A model generated the notes under the pieces. It had not been told where the DNA came from and ran no database searches. It saw only the letters and a program-made list of their open reading frames with translations. The translations under genes and the position numbers were made by a program. A stretch of DNA of 47,339 bases. It comes from Alphaproteobacteria bacterium (GTDB lineage Bacteria > Pseudomonadota > Alphaproteobacteria > Acetobacterales > Acetobacteraceae). Below are positions 17,993-27,505 of the stretch, in pieces (position 1 is the stretch's first letter; every line of letters starts with the position of its first letter). The stretch spans positions 1,553-48,891 of the forward strand of contig JAFKFI010000103.1 of the NCBI GenBank assembly GCA_017307285.1, read 5' to 3'.

Positions 17993-18325
17993 ATGCGAAG
18001 CCGACGTGCCTTTTTGCTGACCGGCCTTGCCGCCGTCGTCTTTCCGCTTAATCGCGGCCTCGCGCAGCCGCCGCCACCGGCTTACCCGCCCGGCACCTAT
18101 CCGCCGGGGCCTTATCCGGGTCATCCGCCCGGCCCGCCGCCGCCCTACCGTCCGCCACCACCGCATGGTCCGCCCCCGCCGTATGGCCGGCCACCGATGC
18201 CGCCGCCGCGTTACGAGCGGCGACCGCCGCCGCCGCCCGGCCATTACCGGTGGCATTGGGTTCCCGGCCATTGGCGTTGGAACGGGCATCGCTGGGTATG
18301 GGTGTCGGGCCGCTGGCGTTATTGA
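17993..18325 (+). CDS. Proline-rich exported protein with WxPGHW-type repeats
   Basis: A 110-aa protein. It starts with a twin-arginine-like or Sec signal (MRSRRAFLLTGLAAVVFPL, cleavage likely near GLAQ). About 55 residues dominated by Pro, Gly and Tyr follow (for example PPGTYPPGPYPGHPPGPP). It ends in aromatic repeats HWVPGHWRWNGHRWVWVSGRW. That ending matches the WxxGxW/YxWxPGHW motif of small envelope proteins of unknown function. The tail probably folds in the periplasm while the proline-rich part spans a distance. It begins 2 nt after the previous stop. Its low complexity makes function assignment unsafe. Confidence 0.7.
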   Translation: MRSRRAFLLTGLAAVVFPLNRGLAQPPPPAYPPGTYPPGPYPGHPPGPPPPYRPPPPHGPPPPYGRPPMPPPRYERRPPPPPGHYRWHWVPGHWRWNGHRWVWVSGRWRY

Positions 18326-18373
18326 TCCACGGTTGATGGGTCGTTGCGGTTGAAGTAAAACTGGGCGCACCCG

Positions 18374-18419
18374 GCGGCCAAAATGGCCGCGAACTCGATG
18401 CGTGCCTCGCGGGCGAGGC
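18374..18419 (+). terminator. Two consecutive stem-loops before the Hint gene
   Basis: GCGGCC (18374-18379) pairs with GGCCGC (18385-18390) around AAAAT, and GCCTCG (18404-18409) pairs with CGAGGC (18414-18419) around CGGG. They lie between the proline-rich protein gene and the Hint gene, and could end the upstream transcript or form the leader of the next one. There is no T-tract. Confidence 0.35.
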
Positions 18420-18441
18420 CGACGATCACCGAGGATATCCG

Positions 18442-20205
18442 ATGGGCACGCTGGCGACCCCGCTGCAGCAGTGGGTGATCTCGGACGCGGTCGCCGGGTG
18501 GACGCAGAACGTCACCTTCGCCCAATTCGATCCGTCGCTCGGCACGCTGCTCGATGTGCGGATCGGGCTGACCGGCGACATATCGGGCGGCATCTCGGCG
18601 GAGAACCTGCAAGCAACCGCCAGCGCGCTGATGGCCTCACTGCCCGGCGGGATCACGGTTTACGGGCCGGACGGCAGTATTATTGCCAGCGTCAGGCCAT
18701 CGCTTTCGGTTTCGGCCGATCTCGGCGCGTTCGACGGGACGGCGGATTACACCGGAGCCTCCGGCCTGAGCTTCACGGGACGTTCGGGCTCTCAAAGCGC
18801 GGTGGCGGCCTACCAGCCTGATGCAACGGCGCTCGCGCAGTTCATCGGCACCGGCTCGGTCGGTCTGTCCGTCGGTTCCTGGGCTGTGCTGACCGCAGCC
18901 GGGCCGGCCAATCTGCAGCTGCTTTCGACCGCCAATGCCGGTGCGACGATCACGCTGCAATACGACTATATCGCGCCAGGCGACAACGACCCGGGTCAGG
19001 GCGGCGGCACCGGCGGCGGTGTCGTCGTGACGACAACGAATAATCCGATCCCGATCGTGTTCGCCGGCTCGGTTACGACCGCGCCGCAGGTCTTCACCGT
19101 TGCCGACAGCACCACCGATTGGAGCAATCTGTTGGCGGTCAGCCGTTTCGACCCAACACTGGGGATGCTGGAGGTCGTCAACATCACGCTCACCGGCGAC
19201 ATCCACGGGAGCATCGCCGCTGAAAACCTGGGCGGCGCGCCGGCCGCCTTCAACATCGGGCAAACGGCGGCTCTCTCGCTCTCGCTGCCGGGGAGCGTGT
19301 TTCCCTTGTTGCTGTCGCTGGCCGTCGATTCATCGGGCACGCTCGGCGCGTTCGACGGCAGCGCGGATCTGTCCGGAGCGTCGGCCGAAAGCGATCCGGA
19401 CCTGGCGCAGAGCAGCACAACGACGTACTCGGTCATGGACGCGGATGGACTTGCCGCGTTCACCGGGGCCGGCACAATCGATCTCGGGATCTCGGCCACC
19501 GGCGCCTCCGCGATCAATGGGCCGGGAAATCTGCTGACCAAGCTGCTTGCCCAGGCAGGCGCCGAGGTGCAGATCAGCTATACCTATCTGCCGGATGCCG
19601 CCGCCAATACCGCCTGCTTCGCGGCGGGCACGCTGATCACGACCGAGGATGGCCACGTGCCGGTCGAGCACCTGCAGGTTGGGCAGCGCGTGCGGTCGGT
19701 GCTGCGCGGCGGCTGCGCACCGGTGGTGTGGATCGGCTACCGTCAGGTGGCGTGCCACCAGCATCCACGACCGGACAAGGTGTGGCCGGTTTGCGTCCGC
19801 GCCCGAGCGTTCGGGCCACGGATGCCCGCGCGCGACCTATTTCTCTCGCCGGACCATGCCGTTTTCGTGGAGGGCGTGCTGATCCCGGTGCGTCACCTCG
19901 TGAACGGCAGCACCGTGAAGCAAGTCCCGGTGGAGAGCATCACCTACTATCATGTTGAGCTGGACACTCACGACGTTTTGCTGGCGGAGGGATTGCCGGC
20001 GGAGAGTTTTCTCAATGGCGGTGACCGCAGCGCGTTCAGCAATGGCGGGCCGGTGGTGCAGATGCACCCCGAGTTCAATGTCCTGACCTGGGAAGCCGAG
20101 GGTTGTGCCCCGCTCGTCCTGACCGGCCCGGTGTTGGACGCGGTGCGGTTGGACCTGGAGCGGCGAGCCCGGCGACGCGGACGCCTCCGCCCCGCTACAG
20201 CCTAG
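18442..20205 (+). CDS. Duplicated beta-domain protein with C-terminal Hint domain
   Basis: A 587-aa protein made of two related beta-rich units joined by a Gly-rich linker (183-193), then a Hint (hedgehog/intein) domain. Unit 1 spans roughly 8-178 and unit 2 roughly 207-383. Both carry FDPxLGxL...LTGDIxGxIxAEN and, later, LGAFDGxAD, resembling anchor-associated beta domains of PEP-CTERM proteins. The Hint domain starts at C392 in TACFAAGTLITTEDG, then VPVEHLQVGQRV, VVWIGYRQV and LFLSPDHAVFVEGVLIPV. Hint domains can self-cleave or form (thio)esters at that cysteine. No classical signal peptide or PEP-CTERM tail is visible, so any export route is unknown. GAGG sits before the ATG. Confidence 0.85.
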   Translation: MGTLATPLQQWVISDAVAGWTQNVTFAQFDPSLGTLLDVRIGLTGDISGGISAENLQATASALMASLPGGITVYGPDGSIIASVRPSLSVSADLGAFDGTADYTGASGLSFTGRSGSQSAVAAYQPDATALAQFIGTGSVGLSVGSWAVLTAAGPANLQLLSTANAGATITLQYDYIAPGDNDPGQGGGTGGGVVVTTTNNPIPIVFAGSVTTAPQVFTVADSTTDWSNLLAVSRFDPTLGMLEVVNITLTGDIHGSIAAENLGGAPAAFNIGQTAALSLSLPGSVFPLLLSLAVDSSGTLGAFDGSADLSGASAESDPDLAQSSTTTYSVMDADGLAAFTGAGTIDLGISATGASAINGPGNLLTKLLAQAGAEVQISYTYLPDAAANTACFAAGTLITTEDGHVPVEHLQVGQRVRSVLRGGCAPVVWIGYRQVACHQHPRPDKVWPVCVRARAFGPRMPARDLFLSPDHAVFVEGVLIPVRHLVNGSTVKQVPVESITYYHVELDTHDVLLAEGLPAESFLNGGDRSAFSNGGPVVQMHPEFNVLTWEAEGCAPLVLTGPVLDAVRLDLERRARRRGRLRPATA

Positions 20206-20211
20206 TCGCCA

Positions 20212-20670
20212 TCAGCCGCGTCCGCGCAGAAATCGCCCGAAAGCCGCGAGGGTGGCGTCGGAGACGTGGTGCTCGATGCCCTCGGCATCCTGCTCGGCCG
20301 ACTCGGCGGGCACTCCGACGGCGATCAGAAGGTCCACCACCAATCGGTGGCGCACGCGCACGCGCTCGGCGAGGATCTCCCCAGCCTCGGTCAGGAAGAC
20401 GCCGCGATAGGGCTTTGCCACCGCCAGCCCCTCGCGCTTGAGCCGGCCGATCGACTTGATGGCGGTGGCGTGGGACACGCCGAGGCGGCGGGCGATATCG
20501 GTGGGCCGCGCTTCGCCGCCCGAGCCCAGCAGATCCGAGATCAGCTCCACGTAGTCTTCCAGCAAAGCGGTGGACTGCGCGGTGCGCGTTTTGCCGAACC
20601 GCTTCGCCTGGGTGGGCTCCGCCGGCAAGGTGGAGGATGGCGGACGCGGAGTCGCCGGTGGGGCCGCCAC
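20212..20670 (-). CDS. mntR: Manganese-responsive regulator, DtxR/MntR family
   Basis: A 152-aa DtxR-type repressor, probably regulating the neighbouring manganese transporter gene. The winged helix is seen in LLEDYVELISDLLGSGGEARPTDIARRLGVSHATAIKSIGRLKREGLA. The dimer and metal region is VRHRLVVDLLIAVGVPAESAEQDAEGIEHHVS, carrying the His/Glu residues expected of metal ligands. I prefer the GTG at 20670 because AAGGAG lies nine nt upstream; a TTG at 20730 would add 20 atypical residues. It lies downstream of mntH on the same strand, with a 73-nt gap. A palindrome before mntH is the likely binding site. The C-terminus is short, without an SH3-like domain, as in MntR. Confidence 0.87.
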   Translation of the reverse strand: MAAPPATPRPPSSTLPAEPTQAKRFGKTRTAQSTALLEDYVELISDLLGSGGEARPTDIARRLGVSHATAIKSIGRLKREGLAVAKPYRGVFLTEAGEILAERVRVRHRLVVDLLIAVGVPAESAEQDAEGIEHHVSDATLAAFGRFLRGRG

Positions 20671-20743
20671 GGAAAACCGCTCCTTTGTTTGACGATGGTC
20701 GACCTTGGCTCGCCCGGAGCGCCGGATCAAGCGCCGCGCGGGC

Positions 20744-22057
20744 TTAGGTCGCGGCGAGGAACGGGACGGGAATGCCGGCGACCTGGAGGAGCAGAACGAG
20801 GTTGAGCGCCAGCACCAGAATCGCCGCCACGGTCGCGGCGATTCGGGTGAGCCGGCGCGTCGCGAAGCGGCCCATCACCCTGGGGTCACCGGTGAGCCTG
20901 AGCAAGGCGATCATCGGTACCGGCAGCACGAGGCTGAGCACCACCTGGCTGACCACCAGCGCCTCGGTCGCGCCGACGCCCACCGCCACGACCAGCAGCG
21001 CGGGGATCATCGTGACGACTCGCCGCAGCCAGAGCGGGATTCGGAAATGCACGAAATCCTGCATGATCACCTGGCCGGCCATCGTTCCCACCACGGAGCT
21101 CGAAAAGCCGGAGGCCAGAAGGGACAGCATGAACAGCGCCCCGGCGCCAATGCCCATCAAGGGGATCAGGGTCTGATAGGCCGTCTCGATGCTGGCAATG
21201 TCGGCGTGGCCGGGATGGAACATCACCGCCGCCATCGTCATCATCGCCATGTTCACCAGCCCGGCGAAGCCGAGGGCGATGAGCACCTCGCGGTTGGAGA
21301 AGGCGATGACCCGGCGACGCTCGGCGTCGTCGCGGGCCGGCATTCGGCCCGGCATCAGGCTGGAGTGCAGGTAGATCGCGTGCGGCATCACGGTGGCACC
21401 GATCACGCCGACCGCCAGCATGACGCTCTCCGGCCCGGCGAGGTGCGGCACCACCGCGTGATAGCCGACCGCGGCCCAGTCGGGCGGCGCGATCACCAGC
21501 TCGGCCACGTAGCAGGCGCCGATCGTGGCGACGAACACGCCGATCAGCAGCTCCATCGGCCGGAAGCCGCGCCCCTGGATCAGCAACATGGCGTAGGTCG
21601 CGACGAAGGTGATGAGCAAGCTGACGATTAGCGGCAGACCGAAGAGCAAGCTAAGCCCGATGGCGGCGCCCAGTGTCTCGGCAAGGTCGGTCGCCATCGC
21701 AGCGATCTCGCTCGCGACCCACATCGCATAAACCACGGGGCGGGGATAACGCTCCCGGCACAGCGCCGCGAGGCTCTGCCCGGTGACGATGCCGAGCCGC
21801 GCCGACAGGCTCTGAAACAGCATCGCCACGAGATTCGCCGCCACCACGACCCACAGCAGCATGTAGCCGAACTGCGCGCCGCCCTGAATGTTCGTCGCGA
21901 AATTGCCGGGGTCCATGTAGGCGACCGAGGCGATGACCGCTGGCCCGACGAAAGGCAGGAAGCCGCGCAGCCCACGCCGCCGGCCGGCCAACGCCTCCTG
22001 CCCGGCAAAGGTCGCGCGGGCCGACAGGGTCCTCGTGGGCAGGGTGATGTCGCTCAT
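20744..22057 (-). CDS. mntH: Manganese/divalent metal transporter, NRAMP family
   Basis: A 437-aa inner-membrane proton-coupled metal importer with about eleven helices. The first-helix metal-binding motif is MDPGN (48-52, in VAYMDPGNFATNIQGG), and the sixth-helix motif appears as VIGATVMPHAIYLHSSL. Both are hallmarks that coordinate Mn2+ or Fe2+. The N-terminal 30 residues are cytoplasmic. mntR follows, and a near-perfect palindrome lies 35 nt before the ATG, so repression by Mn-loaded MntR is likely. Candidate promoter elements on the minus strand are TTGACC (22145-22150) and AAATCT (22123-22128), 16 nt apart, which would put the palindrome over the transcription start. Confidence 0.93.
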   Translation of the reverse strand: MSDITLPTRTLSARATFAGQEALAGRRRGLRGFLPFVGPAVIASVAYMDPGNFATNIQGGAQFGYMLLWVVVAANLVAMLFQSLSARLGIVTGQSLAALCRERYPRPVVYAMWVASEIAAMATDLAETLGAAIGLSLLFGLPLIVSLLITFVATYAMLLIQGRGFRPMELLIGVFVATIGACYVAELVIAPPDWAAVGYHAVVPHLAGPESVMLAVGVIGATVMPHAIYLHSSLMPGRMPARDDAERRRVIAFSNREVLIALGFAGLVNMAMMTMAAVMFHPGHADIASIETAYQTLIPLMGIGAGALFMLSLLASGFSSSVVGTMAGQVIMQDFVHFRIPLWLRRVVTMIPALLVVAVGVGATEALVVSQVVLSLVLPVPMIALLRLTGDPRVMGRFATRRLTRIAATVAAILVLALNLVLLLQVAGIPVPFLAAT

Positions 22058-22091
22058 ATGGCCGGTGCCACAACCTCGGGCTGCTACAACA

Positions 22092-22113
22092 AAGTGTAGC
22101 CTAGTCTACACTT
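22092..22113 (-). promoter_or_regulatory. Probable MntR operator upstream of mntH
   Basis: AAGTGTAG (22092-22099) and CTACACTT (22106-22113) are perfect 8-bp arms around CCTAGT. The overall form, with outer A/T and inner TAG...CTA, resembles known MntR boxes (AACATAGC...GCTATGTT type). It lies between the candidate -10 region and the mntH start, where a repressor would block transcription. Confidence 0.7.
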
Positions 22114-22191
22114 GCCTGCCAGAGATTTGGTGCCGACCGCCGCCGGTCAAGTCCGATTCGAGGTCTTGAGAGCCGAGTGCCGTCCCTGTGA

Positions 22192-23229
<1,038 letters not shown>

Positions 23230-23290
23230 TCATAGGCGCGGAGTTCTCCGCTGCCAAGCAGGCGCAGCCACCGGATCGACCTCGGTACGC

Positions 23291-23665
23291 TCAGGACGCC
23301 TCGGCCGCTCTCGCGAGTTGCCGGTCCAGTGTGACCAGTTCCGCCCGCATTTCGCGCGCGAGCCAAAGATAGCTGGCATCGTAGGCCGTCAGGCCAGTTG
23401 CGGCGGCCAATTCCACGGCGCCGTCGTGATCCACCGCGATCTGCTCCACCCCGAGCCGATCACGCAGGCGAAATGCGGCCATCAGCGCCGACCGCTGTTG
23501 CGGATGTCGGAGGGTCTTCACCAGGCAGACATTCGCAAGCTCGAACTCCATCAGGCCCGGGGCGACGAGCCGAGCGTCTTCGAGCTGTTGCGCCACGGCG
23601 TCGGCCTCTGGTTCTCCAAACAAGAGTGCTGCGAGCGCCGAGGCATCGACCACCCTAACGGCCAT
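23291..23665 (-). CDS. vapC: PIN-domain toxin ribonuclease (VapC-like)
   Basis: A 124-aa PIN-domain protein, the likely RNA-cleaving toxin of a type II toxin-antitoxin pair. The acidic metal-binding residues are in place: D7 in [14 protein letters not shown]42 in MEFELANV, D96 in GLTAYDASYLWLA and D114 in LVTLDRQLA. Length and motif order match VapC. The ATG at 23665 lies inside the end of the antitoxin gene (11-bp overlap), as expected for coupled expression with antitoxin first. The gene symbol reflects the family; the RNA target is unknown. Confidence 0.88.
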   Translation of the reverse strand: MAVRVVDASALAALLFGEPEADAVAQQLEDARLVAPGLMEFELANVCLVKTLRHPQQRSALMAAFRLRDRLGVEQIAVDHDGAVELAAATGLTAYDASYLWLAREMRAELVTLDRQLARAAEAS

Positions 23666-23891
23666 CGCGATCGGCGCGAATGAGAGCTGCGGCTTCCCGC
23701 GGTGTCTTTAGTCCGAGCCGGCGAATCTCGGCGAGAACGTCCGTCGCGCTCGCTGGAGCGTCCTGACGTACGGCCTCCTCGATGATGGCGAGCAGTTCCC
23801 CTTGCAATGACCGGTGATGCCGCTCGGCCCGCTTCCGAAGGTGGCGCACAACATGATCGGGTGCGTTTTTGATCGAGAGATTGACAGGCAT
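23655..23891 (-). CDS. vapB: FitA-like ribbon-helix-helix antitoxin (VapB-like)
   Basis: A 78-aa antitoxin that should neutralise the PIN toxin and repress the operon. [21 protein letters not shown] is the DNA-binding ribbon and first helix typical of FitA-type Arc/MetJ proteins, followed by [17 protein letters not shown], the second helix. The C-terminal tail ([20 protein letters not shown]) is the likely toxin-wrapping part. The gene precedes and overlaps the toxin gene by 11 bp. A perfect palindrome 11 nt upstream of the start codon is a good candidate for its own operator. Confidence 0.85.
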   Translation of the reverse strand: MPVNLSIKNAPDHVVRHLRKRAERHHRSLQGELLAIIEEAVRQDAPASATDVLAEIRRLGLKTPREAAALIRADRDGR

Positions 23892-23902
23892 AGTTCCAGA
23901 TC

Positions 23903-23919
23903 GGCTCCAAGTTGGAGCC
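23903..23919 (-). promoter_or_regulatory. Palindromic operator candidate for vapBC
   Basis: GGCTCCAA (23903-23910) and TTGGAGCC (23912-23919) form a 17-bp perfect palindrome around a central G, 11 nt upstream of the antitoxin ATG. Ribbon-helix-helix antitoxins typically bind such sites to autoregulate. Confidence 0.55.
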
Positions 23920-24029
23920 CTTCTAGCACGGCTCGGGGCTGGGCTGCACGCGGCGCTCCCCGCTATCGTTTGAGTGCCGCGCGCCCCATGTTAGAGCACT
24001 CCGCACCGCACCAGAGTTCGGGGTTCCGC

Positions 24030-25331
24030 ATGAACGAGCAGTCGCCCACCGCCAGCCTGCAGCGCTTCTTCACGGCGCCGCTCGCCGAGACCGATCCCGA
24101 GCTGGCCGCCGCCATCGGCGCCGAGCTGCATCGTCAGCAGGACGGGATCGAGCTGATCGCTAGCGAGAATATCGTCTCAGCGGCGGTGCTGGAGGCGCAG
24201 GGCAGCGTGCTCACCAACAAATACGCCGAGGGCTATCCCGGTCGCCGCTACTACGGTGGCTGCGTCTATGTGGACGTCGCCGAGCGGCTCGCCATCGACC
24301 GCGCCAAGCAGCTTTTCGGCTGTGCCTTCGCCAACGTGCAGCCGCACTCAGGCGCGCAGGCCAATCAGGCGGTGTTCCTCGCCCTGCTGAAGCCCGGCGA
24401 CACGTTTCTGGGCATGAGCCTCGATGCCGGTGGGCATCTGACCCACGGCGCGCCCGCCAATCTGTCCGGCAAATGGTTCCGCCCATTGCATTACGGCGTG
24501 CGGCCGGAGGACGGGCTGCTCGACTACGAGGGGCTGGAGCGGACAGCGCGGGCGGAAAAGCCCAAGCTCATCATCGCCGGCGGTTCGGCCTATTCGCGCT
24601 TCATCGATTTCCCCCGCATCCGCGCTGTGGCCGACGAGATCGGCGCGTTCTTTATGGTGGACATGGCGCATTTCGCCGGGCTGGTGGCTGCCGGGCTGTT
24701 CCCGAGCCCGCTGTCGCACGCCCATGTCGTGACCACGACGACGCACAAGACGCTGCGCGGGCCGCGCGGCGGGATGGTGCTGTCGAACGACCTCGAGATC
24801 GGCAAGAAGATCAACTCGGCGGTGTTCCCCGGCTTGCAGGGCGGCCCGCTGATGCACGTCATCGCCGGCAAGGCGGCGGCGTTCGGCGAGGCGCTGCGGC
24901 CGGAGTTCCGCGCCTATCAGAAGGCGGTGCAGGACAACGCTCGCGTGCTGGCCGAGACGTTGATCGGCCAGGGGCTCGCCATCGTAAGCGGCGGCACAGA
25001 CAGCCACCTCATGCTGGTTGATCTCCGCCCCAAGCGCGTGACGGGCAAGGTGACCGAGGCGAGCCTCGAGCGCGCCCACATCACCGCCAACAAGAACGCC
25101 ATTCCGTCCGACCCGGAGAAGCCCGCGATCACATCGGGCATCCGCCTCGGCAGCCCGGCCGCCACGACGCGCGGATTCGGTGCCGCTGAGTTCCGCGAGG
25201 TCGGGCTGATGATCGACGAGGTGCTGGAAGGGCTGGCACGCTCCAACGACGGGTCCAACCAGGCCGCCGAGCAGGCGGTCGGCGCGCGGGTGAAGGCGCT
25301 CTGCGCCCGCTTCCCGATCTACACTCGCTAG
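24030..25331 (+). CDS. glyA: Serine hydroxymethyltransferase
   Basis: Interconverts serine and glycine while moving a one-carbon unit to tetrahydrofolate, using PLP. The 433-aa length is typical. [20 protein letters not shown] (40-59), [18 protein letters not shown], and the cofactor lysine K240 in [15 protein letters not shown] identify it. The ATG at 24030 begins the homology ([18 protein letters not shown]); the frame is open to 23814, but that part runs over the vapB region and its upstream palindrome. It is the first gene of the run glyA-nrdR-ribD-ribE-ribBA-ribH-nusB-thiL, a conserved alphaproteobacterial arrangement. nrdR follows after 16 nt. Confidence 0.96.
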   Translation: MNEQSPTASLQRFFTAPLAETDPELAAAIGAELHRQQDGIELIASENIVSAAVLEAQGSVLTNKYAEGYPGRRYYGGCVYVDVAERLAIDRAKQLFGCAFANVQPHSGAQANQAVFLALLKPGDTFLGMSLDAGGHLTHGAPANLSGKWFRPLHYGVRPEDGLLDYEGLERTARAEKPKLIIAGGSAYSRFIDFPRIRAVADEIGAFFMVDMAHFAGLVAAGLFPSPLSHAHVVTTTTHKTLRGPRGGMVLSNDLEIGKKINSAVFPGLQGGPLMHVIAGKAAAFGEALRPEFRAYQKAVQDNARVLAETLIGQGLAIVSGGTDSHLMLVDLRPKRVTGKVTEASLERAHITANKNAIPSDPEKPAITSGIRLGSPAATTRGFGAAEFREVGLMIDEVLEGLARSNDGSNQAAEQAVGARVKALCARFPIYTR

Positions 25332-25347
25332 AAGGGCAGCCGGGGGG

Positions 25348-25803
25348 ATGCGCTGCCCGTTCTGCGGCCATGACGACACGCAGGTGAAGGACAGCCGTCC
25401 GACCGAGGACAGTTCCGCGATCCGCCGTCGCCGGTTCTGCGGCACTTGCGGCCAGCGCTTCACCACCATCGAGCGCGTGCAGCTGCGCGAGCTGACCGTG
25501 GTGAAGTCCGACCAGCGACGGGTGCCGTTCGACCGCGACAAGCTCGCCCGCTCGATCCGCGTCGCCCTTCGCAAGCGGCCGATCCAGGAGGAGCGGATCG
25601 AGCGCATCGTCAACGGCATCGTCCGCCAGCTCGAGGCCAGCGGGGAGAGCGACATCGCCAGCAAGCAGATCGGCGAGCTGGTGATGGACACGCTGAAGGA
25701 GCTCGACCCGGTGGCCTATGTCCGCTTCGCCAGCGTCTACCGGAATTTTCGTGAGGCCAAGGACTTCGAGGAGTTTCTTGGAGCCCTGGGCGAGACGACC
25801 TAG
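25348..25803 (+). CDS. nrdR: Transcriptional repressor NrdR
   Basis: Regulates ribonucleotide reductase operons in response to nucleotide state. The 151-aa protein has the N-terminal zinc ribbon with C3, C6, C31 and C34 ([10 protein letters not shown] and FCGTCGQRF). The invariant stretch [16 protein letters not shown] is present, followed by an ATP-cone domain from about residue 49 ([16 protein letters not shown] to [15 protein letters not shown]). The length matches the family norm. The ATG lies 16 nt after glyA. Its position between glyA and ribD is conserved in alphaproteobacteria. Confidence 0.96.
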   Translation: MRCPFCGHDDTQVKDSRPTEDSSAIRRRRFCGTCGQRFTTIERVQLRELTVVKSDQRRVPFDRDKLARSIRVALRKRPIQEERIERIVNGIVRQLEASGESDIASKQIGELVMDTLKELDPVAYVRFASVYRNFREAKDFEEFLGALGETT

Positions 25804-25812
25804 CGAACCCGC

Positions 25813-26943
25813 ATGGCAGACGCACCATCCGACGCTGTTGAAGACGCACAAGCCGATATCGAGCACATGCGTGCCGCGATCGCGCTGGCCAGGCGAGGGG
25901 TCGGCAGCACCGCGCCCAACCCGTCGGTCGGCTGCGTCGTGGTGAAGGCGGGCAGGGTGGTGGGCCGCGCCGTGACGGCGCCGGGCGGCCGGCCGCACGC
26001 CGAGCCCGCCGCGCTGGCGATGGCGGGCGAGGCCGCGCGCGGCGCGACGGTCTACGTCACCCTCGAACCCTGTTGCCATTGGGGCCGCACGCCGCCTTGC
26101 ACCGACGCGCTGATCGCTGCCGGCGTGGCCCGCGTGGCGATTGCCGCCCGCGACCCGGACCCTCGCGTGGACGGGGAGGGCATCTCGCGCCTGCGCGCTG
26201 CGGGGATCGCCGTCACGGAGCGGCTGCTCGCCAAGGAGGCGGCGGAGACGATCGCCGGCTTCGCCACCCGGGTACGGTTCGGCCGGCCGCTGGTCACGCT
26301 GAAGCTCGCCTCGACCTTGGACGGGCGGATCGCGACCCATGCCGGCGAGAGCCAGTGGATCACCGGCGAGAGCGCGCGCAAGGCCGCGCATGGCCTGCGC
26401 GGGCGCAACGACGCGGTGATGGTCGGCGTCGGCACCGTGCTCGCCGACGATCCCGACCTCACCTGCCGCATCCCTGGATTCCGCTCCACGCCCAACGTGC
26501 GCGTGGTCGCCGACAGCCATCTGCGCACATCGCTCACCTCTCGGCTGGTCTCGACGGCTGCGCGGGCGCCGGTCTGGTTCCTGCACCGGGAAGGGGCCGA
26601 CCCCGATCGACGCCGGGCGCTCAGCGAGGCCGGCGCGCGGCTGTTCGAGGTGCCGGGCTCGACCGCCGGGGTCAACCTGGTTGCCGGCTTGACCGCGCTG
26701 GCGCAGGCGGGGATCAATCGCCTGATGGTCGAGGGCGGCGGTCAGCTTGCGGCGGCGTTGCTGCGCGCCGATCTCGTGGACCGGATCGCCTGGTTCCATG
26801 CGCCGGCCGTGATGGGGGCGGATGGCTGGCCCGCCGCCCAGGCCTTCGGCGTGGAGACGCTCGCCGCGATGCCTCGTTTCGAGCGCCAATCGGCCGTCCC
26901 GGTCGGCGCCGATATGCTCACCTATCTACGCAGGATTGCCTGA
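25813..26943 (+). CDS. ribD: Bifunctional riboflavin deaminase/reductase RibD
   Basis: Catalyses the second and third riboflavin steps: deamination of the pyrimidine from GTP, then reduction of the ribosyl side chain. The 376-aa protein has the deaminase domain first, with zinc ligands H62 (PHAEPAAL), C87 and C96 (EPCCHWGRTPPC). The reductase domain begins at RPLVTLKLASTLDGRIATHAGESQWITG and ends with MVEGGGQLAAALL. Both halves look intact. It lies 9 nt after nrdR; its TGA is followed directly by the ribE ATG. Confidence 0.95.
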   Translation: MADAPSDAVEDAQADIEHMRAAIALARRGVGSTAPNPSVGCVVVKAGRVVGRAVTAPGGRPHAEPAALAMAGEAARGATVYVTLEPCCHWGRTPPCTDALIAAGVARVAIAARDPDPRVDGEGISRLRAAGIAVTERLLAKEAAETIAGFATRVRFGRPLVTLKLASTLDGRIATHAGESQWITGESARKAAHGLRGRNDAVMVGVGTVLADDPDLTCRIPGFRSTPNVRVVADSHLRTSLTSRLVSTAARAPVWFLHREGADPDRRRALSEAGARLFEVPGSTAGVNLVAGLTALAQAGINRLMVEGGGQLAAALLRADLVDRIAWFHAPAVMGADGWPAAQAFGVETLAAMPRFERQSAVPVGADMLTYLRRIA

Positions 26944-27505
26944 ATGTTCACCGGCATCATCACCGCCCTCGGCACCATCAGAGAGATTTCGCCCTTGGGG
27001 GACGGCCGCGACATGCGAATCGTCATCGGCACGCCCTGGCCGGACACGGCCTCCATTCCCATCGGCGCCTCGATCGCCTGCTCGGGTTGCTGTTTGACCG
27101 CGGTGGAAGTGGGCGAGGACTGGTTCGCCGTCGATGCCTCGGCCGAAAGTCTATCCAAAACAACGCTCGGGCGCTGGAAAGTCGGAAGCCAGGTGAACCT
27201 GGAGCGGTCGCTGCGGGTCGGCGACGAGTTGGGCGGCCATCTCGTCTCAGGCCATGTCGACGGGCTCGGGGAGGCAATCTCGGCCATCCCCGAAAACGGC
27301 TCGACGCGCTGGCGCTTCAGGGTGCCCGACGAGCTTGCCCGGTTCATCGCACCCAAGGGCAGCGTGGCGGCGAACGGCGCCTCGCAACATCATTCCCCAC
27401 ACGGCATCCGTCACCACATTCGGCACGCTGGCACCGGGCGACGGCGTGAATATCGAGATCGACACCCTGGCCCGCTACGTCGCCCGTTTGGCGGAGTTCA
27501 CATGA
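26944..27505 (+). pseudogene. ribE: Riboflavin synthase alpha chain, frameshifted by an internal deletion
   Basis: Riboflavin synthase dismutates two 6,7-dimethyl-8-ribityllumazines. The first barrel is intact (MFTGIITALGTI, ASIACSGCCLTAVEV, LGGHLVSGHVDG) and the second begins with FIAPKGSVAANGAS, up to 27384. The expected LTVN...F.V segment is missing, and the rest (NIIPHTASVTTFGTLAPGD to RLAEFT) resumes at 27386 in another frame, ending at TGA 27503-27505. About 13 codons are absent and one extra base remains, so about 38 nt were probably lost. The old stop overlaps the ribBA start as ATGA, showing the ancestral arrangement. As read, the N-terminal part runs in frame through nonsense residues into ribBA. 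The active site needs both barrels, so the product should be inactive. Confidence 0.85.

Noticed and set aside
25804-25812. FMN riboswitch before ribD
   Set aside because: Only 9 nt separate nrdR and ribD, so no aptamer can fit, and none is seen before glyA.
25129-26889. A 586-aa minus-strand reading frame over glyA-nrdR-ribD
   Set aside because: It crosses three recognisable genes on the opposite strand and shows no domain.
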